NCBI GenBank assembly: GCA_963807865.1
Contig: CAWEDK010000001.1
Coordinates: forward strand, 1 to 64,000
Direction: 5' to 3'
From: VAZQ01 sp963807865
Lineage (GTDB): Bacteria > Pseudomonadota > Alphaproteobacteria > Rhizobiales > Xanthobacteraceae
Length of the DNA stretch: 64,000 bases
The position numbers and the translations under genes are program-made. Below, in pieces: positions 20,326 to 30,193 of the stretch. Every line of letters starts with the position of its first letter. Position 1 is the stretch's first letter. The notes below the pieces were generated by a model that ran no database searches, had not been told where the DNA came from, and saw only the letters and a program-made list of their open reading frames with translations.

Positions 20326-20359
20326 CGAAAGGAAAGAGCAGATCGGTAAGATTAAAGCG

Positions 20360-21511
20360 CTACTCGGCGGCTTCCATCGGCGGTGCGTCGCGGTTGGCGG
20401 CCTTGGCGTTGATGGCGGCCATTTCCTTCTCGACGTGACGCGAGAAGATGAACTCCGCGGGCCGCTGCTGATCGAGCGGAATCTCGGGCGCCATCTCGCC
20501 TTCGGTCTTGACGCCGAACAGCGCGACCTTCAGCGCCCGCAATGGCTGCGCCAGGGTGGCCGTGGCGGCGGTCGGCTCGTAACCGCAATGCGCCATGCAG
20601 TTGGCGCACTTCTCGTAGCGGCCGGTGCCGTAGGAATCCCAGTCGGTCGTGTCCATCAATTCGGTGAAGGTCTTGGCGTAGCCCTCGCCGAGGAGATAGC
20701 ACGGCTTCTGCCAGCCGAAGATGTTGCGCGTCGGCATGCCCCACGGCGTGCAGTGATAGGTCTGGTTGCCGGCGAGGAAGTCGAGGAACAGGCCGGAGTG
20801 GATGAACTGCCACTTCTTGCCCTTGCCCATGGCGAAGACCTTGCGGAACAGTTCCTTGGTCTTGCGGCGGCCGAGGAAGTGCTCCTGGTCGGGCGCGCGC
20901 TCGTACGCGTAGCCGGGCGAGATCGAGACGCCGACGCCCATCTCCTGGGTGAGGTCGAGGAACTCGGCGATGTCTTCGGCCGGGTGGCCGTCGAAGATCG
21001 TGGCGTTGACGTTGACGGTGAAGCCTTTGGCCTTGGCGGCCTTGATGCCGGCGATCGCCTTCTCGAACCCGCCCTCCATGCACACCGACTTGTCGTGGTG
21101 CTGCTTGATGCCGTCGAGATGAACCGAGAAGAACAGGTAGGGCGAGGGCTCGAACAGGTCCAGCTTCTTTTCGAGCAGCAGCGCGTTGGTGCATAGCGAG
21201 ACGAACTTCTTGCGCGCCACGATGCCTTTGACGATCTCGCCGATCTCCTTGTGGATCAGCGGCTCGCCGCCCGGGATCGCCACCATCGGCGCGCCGCATT
21301 CGTCGACCGCGTCGAGACATTCCTGCACCGACAGCCGGCGATTGAGGATCGGAGCCGGATAGTCGATCTTGCCGCAGCCGACGCAGGCGAGGTTGCAGCG
21401 GAACAGCGGCTCCAGCATCAGCACCAGCGGATAGCGCTTGCGGCCCATCAGCTTCTGCTTGAGCAGATAGGCGCCGATCCGGAGTTCCTTGTGAAACGGT
21501 AAGGTCATCAT
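20360..21511 (-). CDS. hpnH: adenosyl-hopene transferase HpnH (radical SAM)
   Basis: Attaches the 5'-deoxyadenosyl radical to diploptene, the first step in making C35 hopanoids. Intact, 383 aa. The radical SAM cluster motif C-x3-C-x2-C appears at residues 39, 43 and 46 (CNLACVGCGK), followed by an SAM-binding GGEPLIH and LCTNALLL. Also typical are SVHLDGIKQHHD, VNVNATIFDGH, SPGYAYERAPDQEHFL and a C-terminal Cys cluster (CANCMAHCGYEP). Two adjacent ATGs (21511 and 21508) could start it. dxs lies 201 bases upstream on the same strand, linking isoprenoid supply to hopanoid tailoring. Confidence 0.95.
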   Translation of the reverse strand: MMTLPFHKELRIGAYLLKQKLMGRKRYPLVLMLEPLFRCNLACVGCGKIDYPAPILNRRLSVQECLDAVDECGAPMVAIPGGEPLIHKEIGEIVKGIVARKKFVSLCTNALLLEKKLDLFEPSPYLFFSVHLDGIKQHHDKSVCMEGGFEKAIAGIKAAKAKGFTVNVNATIFDGHPAEDIAEFLDLTQEMGVGVSISPGYAYERAPDQEHFLGRRKTKELFRKVFAMGKGKKWQFIHSGLFLDFLAGNQTYHCTPWGMPTRNIFGWQKPCYLLGEGYAKTFTELMDTTDWDSYGTGRYEKCANCMAHCGYEPTAATATLAQPLRALKVALFGVKTEGEMAPEIPLDQQRPAEFIFSRHVEKEMAAINAKAANRDAPPMEAAE

Positions 21512-21712
21512 GCCTGTCTATTCCCCGGGGTCTTCCTCTGCAACTTGCGGCCGATCGTCAAGCCGCCTTAAGGCTGCTTACCCTGGAAGTCCTCCAGCGG
21601 CCGGGTTGGCCCGCATCTCATCGCAGCACGCAAGATTACAGGCGTCGGAACCAAATGGGGACACTGGATTTGACGTTCCCCCGACGGACCTGCGGTAATT
21701 CTGGCAGGAGCG

Positions 21713-23623
21713 TCAAATCCGCCACACCATCCGACGGTCGTTGCCGAGCGTCTCGAACACCTTGGCGGCGATGGCGTTGGCGTCGAGACCGGCTTTGGCG
21801 TACATCGCCACCGGGCTGTCCTGATCGATGAACTGGTCGGGCAGGACCATCGCCCGGACCTTCAGCCCGCGATCGAGAACGCCGTGCTCGGCGAGCGTTT
21901 GTAGCACCTGCGCGGCGAATCCGCCGGTCGATCCTTCTTCAACGGTGATCAGCACTTCATGTTCCCGCGCGAGCCGCAACAGCAACTCGGTATCGAGCGG
22001 CTTGGCGAAACGCGCGTCCGCCACGGTTGCCGACAGGCCCTGCGTGGCCAGCGCCTCGGCGGCCTTCAGGCATTCGGCCAGCCGGGTTCCGAGCGAAAGC
22101 AGCGCGACCGAGGTTCCCTCGCGCATGATTCGGCCCTTGCCGATCTCGAGCGGCACGCCGAACTCCGGCATATCGACGCCGATGCCGTCGCCGCGCGGAT
22201 AACGCAATGCAGACGGTCGGTCGTCGATCGCCACCTGCGTCGCCACCATGTGCATCAGTTCGGCCTCGTCGGCCGCCGCCATCAGCACGAAGCCGGGAAG
22301 GCAGCCGAGATAGGCGAGATCGAACGAACCGGCATGGGTCGGGCCGTCGGCGCCGACCAGGCCCGCGCGGTCGAGCGCAAACCGTACCGGCAGCCGCTGG
22401 ATCGCGACGTCGTGCACGATCTGGTCGTAGGCGCGCTGCAGGAAGGTCGAGTAGATCGCGCAGAACGGCTTGTAGCCCTCGGTGGCAAGCCCGGCCGCGA
22501 ACGTCACCGCATGCTGCTCGGCGATGCCGACGTCGAAGGTGCGGTCCGGAAACGCCTTGCCGAAGAGATCGATGCCGGTGCCGGACGGCATGGCGGCGGT
22601 GATCGCCACGATGCGCGGGTCCTTGGCGGCTTCCTTGATCAGGCTCTCGCCGAATACCTTGGTGTAGGACGGAGCGTTGGACTTGGCCTTGGCCTGCTTG
22701 CCGGTCGCGACGTCGAACTTAACAACGCCGTGATAGCGGTCGTCGGACGCCTCTGCCGGCGCGTAGCCTTTGCCCTTCTCGGTGACCACGTGCACCAGGA
22801 TCGGCCCGGTCTCGCTGTCGCGGACGTTCTTCAACACCGGGATCAGATGCTCCATGTTGTGCCCGTCGATCGGGCCGACATAGAAGAATCCAAGCTCCTC
22901 GAACAACGTCCCGCCGGTCACCAGGCCGCGCGCATATTCCTCCATCGCCTTGGCGCGCTGCTCCAGGAACGGTGGCAGGTGCGTGGCAAGCTGGTGCATC
23001 GAATGGCGGACCGACTGATAGGTCTGGCCGGACACCAGGCGCGCGAGATGGCCGGAGAACGCGCCGACCGGCGGCGCGATCGACATGTTGTTGTCGTTGA
23101 GGATGACGATCAGGCGCGAGTCCATGGCGCCGGCGTTGTTCATGGCCTCATATGCCATGCCGGCCGACATTGCGCCGTCGCCGATGACGCATACGACGTT
23201 ATGCGATCCCCCGGTGAGGTCGCGCGCGACCGCCATTCCGAGGCCGGCGGAAATCGAGGTGGACGAATGCGCCGCGCCGAATGGATCGAATTCACTCTCG
23301 TCACGTTTGGTGAAACCCGACAGCCCGCCGCCCTGGCGAAGCGTGCGGATGCGGTCGCGGCGGTTGGTCAGTATCTTGTGCGGGTAGGCCTGATGCCCCA
23401 CGTCCCAGACCAGGCGGTCACCGGGCGTATCGAATACGTAATGCAGCGCGACGGTCAGTTCGATCACGCCAAGCCCGGCCCCCAAATGACCTCCGGTGAC
23501 GGCCACCGCGCTGATGGTTTCGGCGCGCAGTTCATCGGCGACTTGCCGAAGCGAATCCTCGGGAAGACGTCGTAAGTCCTCAGGACTCTTGATGGTGTCC
23601 AGCAACGGGGTCGATGAGATCAT
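21713..23623 (-). CDS. dxs: 1-deoxy-D-xylulose-5-phosphate synthase
   Basis: ThDP enzyme that condenses pyruvate with glyceraldehyde 3-phosphate, the entry step of the MEP isoprenoid pathway. Intact, 636 aa from ATG 23623 (MISSTPLLDTIKSPEDLRRL); the 30-codon upstream extension lacks family similarity. Key blocks: GGHLGAGLGVIELTVALHYV, WDVGHQAYPHKILTNRRD, VIGDGAMSAGMAYEAMNNAG plus NDNNMSIAP (ThDP/Mg2+ motif), VGPIDGHN, DVGIAEQHAVTFAAGLA (catalytic Glu) and DRAGLVGADGPTHAG. Placement between hpnH and divergent hpnN marks a hopanoid locus, so this copy may be tuned to hopanoid output. Confidence 0.96.
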   Translation of the reverse strand: MISSTPLLDTIKSPEDLRRLPEDSLRQVADELRAETISAVAVTGGHLGAGLGVIELTVALHYVFDTPGDRLVWDVGHQAYPHKILTNRRDRIRTLRQGGGLSGFTKRDESEFDPFGAAHSSTSISAGLGMAVARDLTGGSHNVVCVIGDGAMSAGMAYEAMNNAGAMDSRLIVILNDNNMSIAPPVGAFSGHLARLVSGQTYQSVRHSMHQLATHLPPFLEQRAKAMEEYARGLVTGGTLFEELGFFYVGPIDGHNMEHLIPVLKNVRDSETGPILVHVVTEKGKGYAPAEASDDRYHGVVKFDVATGKQAKAKSNAPSYTKVFGESLIKEAAKDPRIVAITAAMPSGTGIDLFGKAFPDRTFDVGIAEQHAVTFAAGLATEGYKPFCAIYSTFLQRAYDQIVHDVAIQRLPVRFALDRAGLVGADGPTHAGSFDLAYLGCLPGFVLMAAADEAELMHMVATQVAIDDRPSALRYPRGDGIGVDMPEFGVPLEIGKGRIMREGTSVALLSLGTRLAECLKAAEALATQGLSATVADARFAKPLDTELLLRLAREHEVLITVEEGSTGGFAAQVLQTLAEHGVLDRGLKVRAMVLPDQFIDQDSPVAMYAKAGLDANAIAAKVFETLGNDRRMVWRI

Positions 23624-23866
23624 GGCTGGTTTTTCCCCCCAAACGATGCGGCGTGACACTAATGAAATTACCTCGTAGGGGAAACACCTACTTCCGCTCA
23701 AGGGACCCGCCAAGGCGGGCCTAAGGGGAATAGCTTCCGGCTACCTTCGTTCCGGTTGACCTTAGTGTTGTCAACGCACTGAATTGCCTGATATTCCGCC
23801 TCAACCTCGCCCCAATCCGCCCCGCCCAAGCCCGACCCCGGCGCGGGATAACTCCCAGGACCTGGC

Positions 23867-26471
23867 ATGCTGAAGAAGGCAATCGTCACAACGGTCGACG
23901 CCTGCACGCGATACGCTTGGCAAGTCATTGCTCTTGCTGTTCTTTTGGGCATCGTGGGGGGAATCTACGCGGCCAGCCATTTCGCCATCGATGCCGACGT
24001 CAACAAGCTCATTTCCAAGGACTTGCCATGGCGGCAGCGGGAGGCCGCCTTCGACAAATCGTTTCCCGTGAAGGAAGAGACCATCCTGGCGGTGATCGAG
24101 GCGCCCAGTTCCGAACAGGTCGCGCAGGCGACCGCCGCATTGGTCGAAAAGCTCTCCGGGCAGACCAACCTGTTCCGCTCGGTCACGGAACTCGGGGGAG
24201 GGCCGTTTTTCCGGCGCAACGGATTGTTGTTCCTGCCCACCCAGCAGGTGGTGGAAACGACCCGCAAGCTGGGCGAGGCCAAGCCGATCATCCAGGCGCT
24301 GGCGCAGGACTCCAATTTGCGCGGTCTGACGACCGCCCTCAACTATGGGTTGATCGGCGCGCGGATGAAGCACTACACCCTCGACAGCATGGCCGGCATG
24401 CTCAACCGCGTCGCCGAGACCTTCGAGGACGCAATCGCCGGGCGACGGGCGAGCTTCTCCTGGCACGCCATGCTCAACGGCCAGCCGGCCGACACCGAGC
24501 GAGCGGCGCCGCTTCGTCGAAATAAGACCGTTTCTCGATTTCAGCGCCCTCACGCCCGGGAAGGTTGCCACCGACGCGATCCGCAAGGCGGCGGCCGAAG
24601 CGCACTTCGAAACGCAATACGGCGCCACCCTGCGGCTGACCGGCCCGGTGCCGATTGCGGACGAGGAGTACGCCACCGTCCAGGACGGGGCTTTCCTCCA
24701 TACGGCGGGCACGATCGTGGTCGTGCTCATGATCCTGTGGATGGCGCTGCATTCCTGGCGGCTCATTCTCGCGGTGTTCATCAGCCTGCTGATCGGACTG
24801 TCGATCACGATGGCGCTCGGGCTCGCATGGGTCGGTGCGCTCAACCTGATCTCGGTCGCGTTCGCGGTTCTGTTCATCGGCCTCGGTGTCGATTTCGGCA
24901 TCCAGTTCAGCGTGCGCTACCGTGCGGAACGGCACGACAACGACAACCTGCATGGGGCGCTGCTGAGTACCGCGCGCTATGTCGGCGCGCCGCTGACGCT
25001 CGCCGCCGCGGCCACCGCCGCCGGCTTCCTGTCGTTCCTGCCGACCGACTACAAGGGCGTGTCGGAGCTCGGCCAGTTGGCCGGCCTCGGCATGATCGTG
25101 GCCTTCCTGACCGCGATCACGGTGATTCCGGCGCTGCTCTCGGTGCTCAACCCGCCGGGCGAGCCGAAGGAGATGGGCTACAAGGCGCTCGCGCCGGTCG
25201 ACCGCTTCATGGAGCGGCACCGCCTCGGGATCATCGTCGGCACCGGGGTCGTGGTCGCCGCCGGATTGCCGCTGCTCTATTTCCTGCAGTTCGATTTCAA
25301 CCCGCTGAATCTGCGCAGCCCCAAGGTCGAATCGGTCGCCACCTTCCTCGATCTGCGCAGCGACCCGGCGCTCGGCGCAAATTCGATCTACCTGCTTACG
25401 CCCAATAAGGAAGCGGCGCACGCCGCTGCCGAGAAGCTGTCGAAGCTGCCCGAGGTCGCGGGCGTGAAGACGATCGAGAGCTTCATTCCCACCGACCAGG
25501 AGCCGAAGCTCGCGGCAATCCGCCAGCTCGGCGGCATCCTGACGCCGGTGCTCAAGCCCGATCCCTCCAAGACGCCGCCGACCGACGCCGACAACGTCGC
25601 TGCGCTCAAGGCGGCGGTCGACGGCCTGCGGCAGGCCGCCGGCAACGCGCCCGACAAGGAAGGGCCTGGTGCGGTCGCGGCGCGGCGACTTGCCGACGCG
25701 CTCGCCAAGGTTGCCGACGGCGACGAAGCGTTACGGGCGCGCGCCCAGGCGGCGATGATCGGGCCCCTCAACACCGCGCTCGACGAACTGCGCGGCTACC
25801 TGGAGGCGCAGCCGGTGACGCTCGAAACGCTGCCGCCGGAGATCGCCATCGGCTGGATCACCAAGGACGGCCGCGCCAAGATCGAGGTGCTGCCGAAGGG
25901 CGATCCCAACGACAACGAGACGCTGCGGAAATTCGCCGCCGCGGTGCAGGCTGCGGAGCCCGATGCCATTGGCGGACCGATCTCGATCCTGGAGTCGGGC
26001 CGCACCATGATCAAATCGTTCTTCGAGGCCGGCATCTGGGCGCTCGGCTCGATCGCGATCCTGCTGTGGATCGTCCTGCGGCGCTTCGGCGACGTGCTGC
26101 TCACGCTCATTCCGCTGATCCTGGCCGGCGTGGTGACGTTGGAGCTGATGGTGATCCTGGGCATGAAGCTCAACTTCGCCAACATCATCGCGCTGCCGCT
26201 GCTGCTCGGTCTCGGCGTCGCGTTCAAGATCTACTACATCATGGCATGGCGGGCCGGGCAGACCGACCTATTGCAGTCGAGCCTCACGCGGGCGGTGTTC
26301 TTCAGTGCGCTCACCACCGCGACGGCGTTCGGCAGCTTGTGGCTGTCGAGCCATCCGGGCACCTCGAGCATGGGCAAGCTGATGGCGCTCGCGCTCGTCA
26401 CCACCATGTGCGCAGCGGTGCTGTTCCAGCCGGTATTGATGGGCCCGCCGCGCGAGAAGATCGAGCATTGA
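23867..26471 (+). CDS. hpnN: hopanoid transporter HpnN, RND/MMPL family (one frameshift)
   Basis: Inner-membrane RND-type protein that moves hopanoids toward the outer membrane. ATG 23867 starts MLKKAIVTTVDACTRYAWQV, entering TM1. A periplasmic loop (FAIDADVNKLISKDLPWRQR) follows, an indel near 24505 (DTER then RRRFVEIRPFLDFS), and then the first helix bundle with FIGLGVDFGIQFSVRYR, the GxxxD block typical of MMPL proteins. A second periplasmic loop (~25270-25990) and second bundle (LPLLLGLGVAFKIYYIMAWR) end at 26471. Total about 868 aa as in known HpnN. The start is 243 bases from the divergent dxs start. Confidence 0.93.
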
Positions 26472-26483
26472 GGGAGGATTGCC

Positions 26484-26729
26484 ATGCTTGCCATCCACCG
26501 GGTCTTGCCGCTCACGTTTTCGATCGCTCTTGCCGGCACCGTCACGGCGCAGGCGCAATATCTCAAGCGTGAGCCGGCAATGGGAGCGCTGAAGCCGGGC
26601 CAACGCGTGCTGGTCGACGACGGCCGCTGCCCCAAGGGGCAGATCAGCGAACTGATCGGCGGCGATCATGTCGAGGTCGGCGGCAAGGCGCAGGTAAAGC
26701 GCATCCGCCGATGCATCCCGCGGTCGTGA
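26484..26729 (+). CDS. small exported protein (DUF6719-like), 81 aa
   Basis: ATG 26484, 12 bases past hpnN, preceded by GAGGGAGGATTGCC. Signal peptide LPLTFSIALAGTVTAQAQ, then a ~60-residue mature domain with GQRVLVDDGRCPKGQISELIGG and two Cys that could pair (RCPKG, RRCIP). I recall this VLVDDG-x-CP-x-GQI pattern as DUF6719; the number is from memory. Probably co-transcribed with hpnN, though a role in hopanoid transport is only guessed from position. Confidence 0.7.
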   Translation: MLAIHRVLPLTFSIALAGTVTAQAQYLKREPAMGALKPGQRVLVDDGRCPKGQISELIGGDHVEVGGKAQVKRIRRCIPRS

Positions 26730-26733
26730 GGCG

Positions 26734-27060
26734 TCAGACCGCCGGTGTGTTCAGGTCGACGAACACCTGGCCGTCCTTGACCTCGGTCCGGTAGGTCTTG
26801 AGGTCGACGAAGCAGGGCGCCTGCACGGCCTTGCCGGTGCGGACGTCGAAGGCGCCGAAGTGCAGGGTGCATTCCACGATCTCGCCATCCAGGATGCCCT
26901 CGGCGAGGTCCGCGAAGCCGTGCGTGCAGCGCGCGTCGGTGGCGTAGAACGTGCCGTCGACATTATACACGGCGACATTTTCGTCGCCGACTTCAAAGCT
27001 CTTGGCGCTGCCAGGCGGGATATCGGCGGCGGCGCAAACGGGAACGGGATCTGCTGACAT
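26734..27060 (-). CDS. Rieske [2Fe-2S] ferredoxin of an aromatic dioxygenase system
   Basis: 108 aa from ATG 27060 (MSADPVPVCAAADIPPGSAK). The Rieske ligands are visible as C-x-H (ARCTHGFADLA) and C-x2-H (VECTLHFGAF) 18-20 residues apart. The length and the EGILDGEIVE linker match NahAb/BphF-type ferredoxins that pass electrons from a reductase to the oxygenase. It is divergent from the alpha/beta oxygenase genes 177 bases away, so the three likely share regulation. No ferredoxin reductase is present in the window. Confidence 0.92.
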   Translation of the reverse strand: MSADPVPVCAAADIPPGSAKSFEVGDENVAVYNVDGTFYATDARCTHGFADLAEGILDGEIVECTLHFGAFDVRTGKAVQAPCFVDLKTYRTEVKDGQVFVDLNTPAV

Positions 27061-27237
27061 ATTTCCGATGATCGCGTGATGGACGATCATGCTGCTTTAG
27101 CCTGCCATCGGAAAAGTGCAAGTGGTTCGCATGAGCAATCCTCCGCCGATCCCGTGCGGTCGCGAGATTGACCCCATTTCGTCCGACCATGTACCGTGGC
27201 GGCGAGGCTTCCAGACCACAACGAGAGCCGCCCGGAA

Positions 27238-28518
27238 ATGACCGCACGCTCCTTCATCGTCGACGACCGCGAGAAGAAAACGTTCCTTCTGGACCGCGAA
27301 GTCCTGGTCTCGGGCGACATCCTGCAGACCGAGATGTCGCGCATCTTCGGCCGCTGCTGGATCTATGTCGGGCATGCCTCCGAGTTGAAGAAGCCCGGCG
27401 ACTTCCGCTCGCGCCGCGTCGCGGGCCGCCCGGTGATCTTCTGCCGCGACCAGAAGGGCGAAATCCACTGCCTGTTCAACACCTGCCGTCACCGCGGTGC
27501 GATCGTCTGCACCGAGCGCGAGGGCAACCGGCGGCGCTTCCAGTGCATCTATCACGGCTGGACCTACGGCAACGATGGCGCGCTGGTCGGCGTGCCGGGC
27601 AGCGACGCCTATGCGGAGAGCTTCGACAAATCGAAATTCGGATTGCGCAGCCCCGCGCGCTTCGAGGACTACCGCGGCTTCTGGTTCATGAACCTCGATG
27701 CCGACGCGCCGCGGCTCCACGATTATCTCGCCGGCGCCAAGGACTACATCGATCTGGTCATCGACCAGTCGCCGTCCGGCGAGATGGAGATCATCGCCGG
27801 CGTGCAGGAATACGACGTTGCCGCCAACTGGAAGCTGATGGTGGAGAACAGCGTCGACGACTATCACCTGCCGTCGACGCACTCGACCTGGCTCAACTTC
27901 ATGGCCAACTCGGGCGTGAAGATCGAGCCGCCGAAGGAGGAGGGGCTGGTGCTGCCGACGCGCGGCAAGGCGGTCGAACTCGGCAACGGCCACTTCACCA
28001 CCGACAACGTCAACTTCCGCGGCCGGCCGGTCGCCAAGTGGATTGCGCTCTACGGCGAATCCGCGAAGGCGGAGATGGATGACATCCGCGCCGAACTGGT
28101 GCGCCGGCTCGGACCTGAGCGTGCGACCCGTGTCGCGGATACTAACCGCAACCTGGTGATCTTCCCCAATCTGGTGATCAACGACGGCTCGTCGGTGACG
28201 GTGCGTACGTTCTATCCGCAGGGCCCCGACAAGATGCACGTCACCGCCTGGGCGCTCGGCCCGGTGGAGGAAAGCGAAACCGCGCGCGCACGGCGGCTCG
28301 ACGCGTTCCTGACGTTCTACGGCCCGGGTGGGTTCGCCACGCCGGACGACGTCGAGGCGCTCGAACTGGTGCAGCAGGGGCTCGCCAACTGGTCGGACGA
28401 TCGCTGGTCGGAAATGTCACGCGGCATGGGCAAGGAGGGCGATCAGCTCAACAGCGACGAGCACCACCTGCGGATCTTCTGGCGGCGCTGGAACGAACTG
28501 ATGGGAGCGCCGGCATGA
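27238..28518 (+). CDS. aromatic-ring-hydroxylating dioxygenase, alpha subunit
   Basis: Catalytic subunit, intact, 426 aa from ATG 27238 (MTARSFIVDDREKKTFLLDR). The Rieske domain has C-x-H (NTCRHRGAIVC) and C-x2-H (QCIYHGWTYG). The mononuclear iron site appears as NWKLMVENSVDDYHLPSTH, giving the bridging Asp and the two His ligands (H-x4-H); the third ligand should be a C-terminal Asp. Like BphA1/NahAc relatives it adds O2 across an aromatic ring to give a cis-dihydrodiol. ATGA overlap with the beta subunit. The substrate is not determinable. Confidence 0.94.
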   Translation: MTARSFIVDDREKKTFLLDREVLVSGDILQTEMSRIFGRCWIYVGHASELKKPGDFRSRRVAGRPVIFCRDQKGEIHCLFNTCRHRGAIVCTEREGNRRRFQCIYHGWTYGNDGALVGVPGSDAYAESFDKSKFGLRSPARFEDYRGFWFMNLDADAPRLHDYLAGAKDYIDLVIDQSPSGEMEIIAGVQEYDVAANWKLMVENSVDDYHLPSTHSTWLNFMANSGVKIEPPKEEGLVLPTRGKAVELGNGHFTTDNVNFRGRPVAKWIALYGESAKAEMDDIRAELVRRLGPERATRVADTNRNLVIFPNLVINDGSSVTVRTFYPQGPDKMHVTAWALGPVEESETARARRLDAFLTFYGPGGFATPDDVEALELVQQGLANWSDDRWSEMSRGMGKEGDQLNSDEHHLRIFWRRWNELMGAPA

Positions 28519-29015
28519 CGGTCGCGGCCCGCACGGTGGTGACGCGCGCCGAGGTCGAGGACTTCCTCTACCACGAGGCCGCGTTGCTCGACGATTGGAA
28601 GCTCAACGATTGGGAGGCGCTGCTCGCCGACGACGCCTGCTACTACGTGCCGCCGAACGACCATCTCGAAGGCGACCACCGCTCGACGCTGTTCCTGGTG
28701 GCGGACGACCGCGAGCGCATCCGCCAGCGCGTGATCCGCATCAACGATCCAAATTGCCACGCCGAATATCCCAAGTCGCGCACCCGGCGGATGATCTCGA
28801 ACGTGCGCATCATGGGCATCGAAGGCGATCTGGTCACGGTGACGGCGAATTTCGTCTGCTATCGTTTCCGCCGCTACGAGCGCATCCGCGAATATGTCGG
28901 CGGATACCGCTATATCCTGCGGCGCTCGGGCGACAGCTTCAAGATCAAGGAGCGCCGCGTGCTGATCGACGCGCACGAACTCGGCACGCTTGGCTCGGTC
29001 AGTTTTATTCTTTGA
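28515..29015 (+). CDS. aromatic-ring-hydroxylating dioxygenase, beta subunit
   Basis: 166 aa, start overlapping the alpha-subunit stop by 4 bases, which implies translational coupling and equal dosage for an alpha3beta3 hexamer. Family blocks: VEDFLYHEAALLDDWKLNDW, YYVPPNDH, RTRRMISNVRI and YRYILRRSGDSFKIKERRVL, the curved-sheet SnoaL/NTF2-like fold. The subunit is structural and affects substrate range. A repeat follows the stop. Confidence 0.94.
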   Translation: MTVAARTVVTRAEVEDFLYHEAALLDDWKLNDWEALLADDACYYVPPNDHLEGDHRSTLFLVADDRERIRQRVIRINDPNCHAEYPKSRTRRMISNVRIMGIEGDLVTVTANFVCYRFRRYERIREYVGGYRYILRRSGDSFKIKERRVLIDAHELGTLGSVSFIL

Positions 29016-29083
29016 CCTCCGGTGTCTGATCTCAGCTCTTTGGCGCGCGGCTTCTCAGTTCTCTCGTCATTCCGGGCTCTCGC

Positions 29084-29222
29084 CTCTTTACCCTCCCCCC
29101 GCGAAGCGGTGGGGAGGGTCGACGCCGAAGGCGTCGGGGTGGGGGGTATCGCCGCGAACTCTGTGCCCCCCACCCCCGACCCCTCCCCGCCACTCGCTTC
29201 GCTCGCGGGGGAGGGGAGTCGA
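29084..29222. repeat. GC-rich intergenic repeat family A, copy 1
   Basis: Begins TACCCTCCCCCCGCG and ends GCGGGGGAGGGGA, with inner pairs such as CGACGCCGAAGGCGTCGGGGTGGGG facing CCCCCCACCCCCGACCCCTCC, so nearly the whole 139 bases can fold back. A second long copy is at 31926-32056 and degenerate copies are at 35786-35847 and 42562-42581. It fills the 245-base gap between the dioxygenase beta subunit and the convergent HMGL-like gene, where it may end transcription from both sides. Confidence 0.7.
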
Positions 29223-29260
29223 AGCGCCTGCCGCTTTTGAAACGAGGAAAAGTCGGGCGA

Positions 29261-30193
29261 TCAGCTCGCCAGCCGAATCAGGGGGCTCAGCCCGCTGCGG
29301 GTGACGCGGCCATGCAGTTCGCGCCCGAGCGCCTGCTCGCAGAATTCGGCGGTCGCGAGCAGCCCGTCGAGGTCGATGCCGGTGGCGATGCCCAGCAACT
29401 CGAACAGGTTGACCAGGTCCTCGGTGCAGACGTTGCCGGTATAGCCGCCGCCGTACTTGACCTTCGCCGGGTGCCCGCCGACGCCGCCGAACGAGGAGTC
29501 GAAATAGCGCACGCCCGCCTCGTAGGCGGCGACCGCAGTTGACCAGCCCGGTGCCGCGCGTGTCGTGAAGATGCGCGATGAGCGTGACCGCGGGCGCCTC
29601 GCGCTGGATGCGGTGGACAAGCTGCTTCATGCTGGCGGGCGTCGCCAGGCCGGTGGTGTCGCCGAGCGCGACGTAGCTGACACCTGCCTCCGCGAACGGC
29701 CCGCGTCCGCGACCACGACCTCGGGATCGACCGCGCCCTCGAACGGACAGCCGAATGCTACCGAGATCGTGCCGATCAGGCGGAAGCGCCCCTGCGCGGC
29801 GTCAGCCATGCTGCGGATGTTGTCCCATTGCGCGGCGCGCGGCTGGCGCAGGTTCTTCAGCGAATGCGCCTCGCTGGCCGAGACCAGCAGGCTGATCTCG
29901 TTGACGCCGAAGCCGGCCTCGAGATCGGCGAGAGCGCGCTCGACCGCGCGCACGTTGGCGCAGGTCGCCTTGTAATGCACGCCGTCGCGGCGCGGCAGCG
30001 ATTTGAGCAGTTCGCTGGCATCGGCGAACTGCGGCACCACCTTCGGGTTGGAGTAGGACGTCGCCTCGATGCGCTGGAAGCCGAGCGCGGCGAACCGCTC
30101 GATCAGCGCGCGCTTCCGCTCGGTCGGAACGAACTCCGCCTCGTGCTGCAGGCCATCGCGCGCAAAGCACTCGCACAGAACGACATCAGTCAT
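29261..30193 (-). CDS. HMG-CoA lyase-like protein (frameshifted)
   Basis: DRE-TIM metallolyase family, about 310 aa, ATG 30193. It has the metal/substrate motif CECFARDGLQHE (RDGLQ) and LIAHLHDTRGTG (HxH metal ligands). The C-terminal block reads SSFGGVGGHPAKVKYGGGYT, then GNVCTEDLVN. In true HMG-CoA lyases the corresponding loop is GGCP with a catalytic Cys; here the residue is His. Indels near 29695 and 29535 break the frame. It overlaps the acyl-CoA ligase stop by 8 bases and is the last gene of the operon running from 35742 down. It may cleave HMG-CoA or a related 3-hydroxy-3-methyl acyl-CoA. Confidence 0.8.

Noticed and set aside
22000..23575. 538-aa plus-strand ORF
   Set aside because: Entirely antisense to dxs, with Arg/His-rich low-complexity sequence and no family motif.
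29084..29222. possible CRISPR array or tandem repeat
   Set aside because: No regularly spaced identical repeats with unique spacers; it is a single foldback element.
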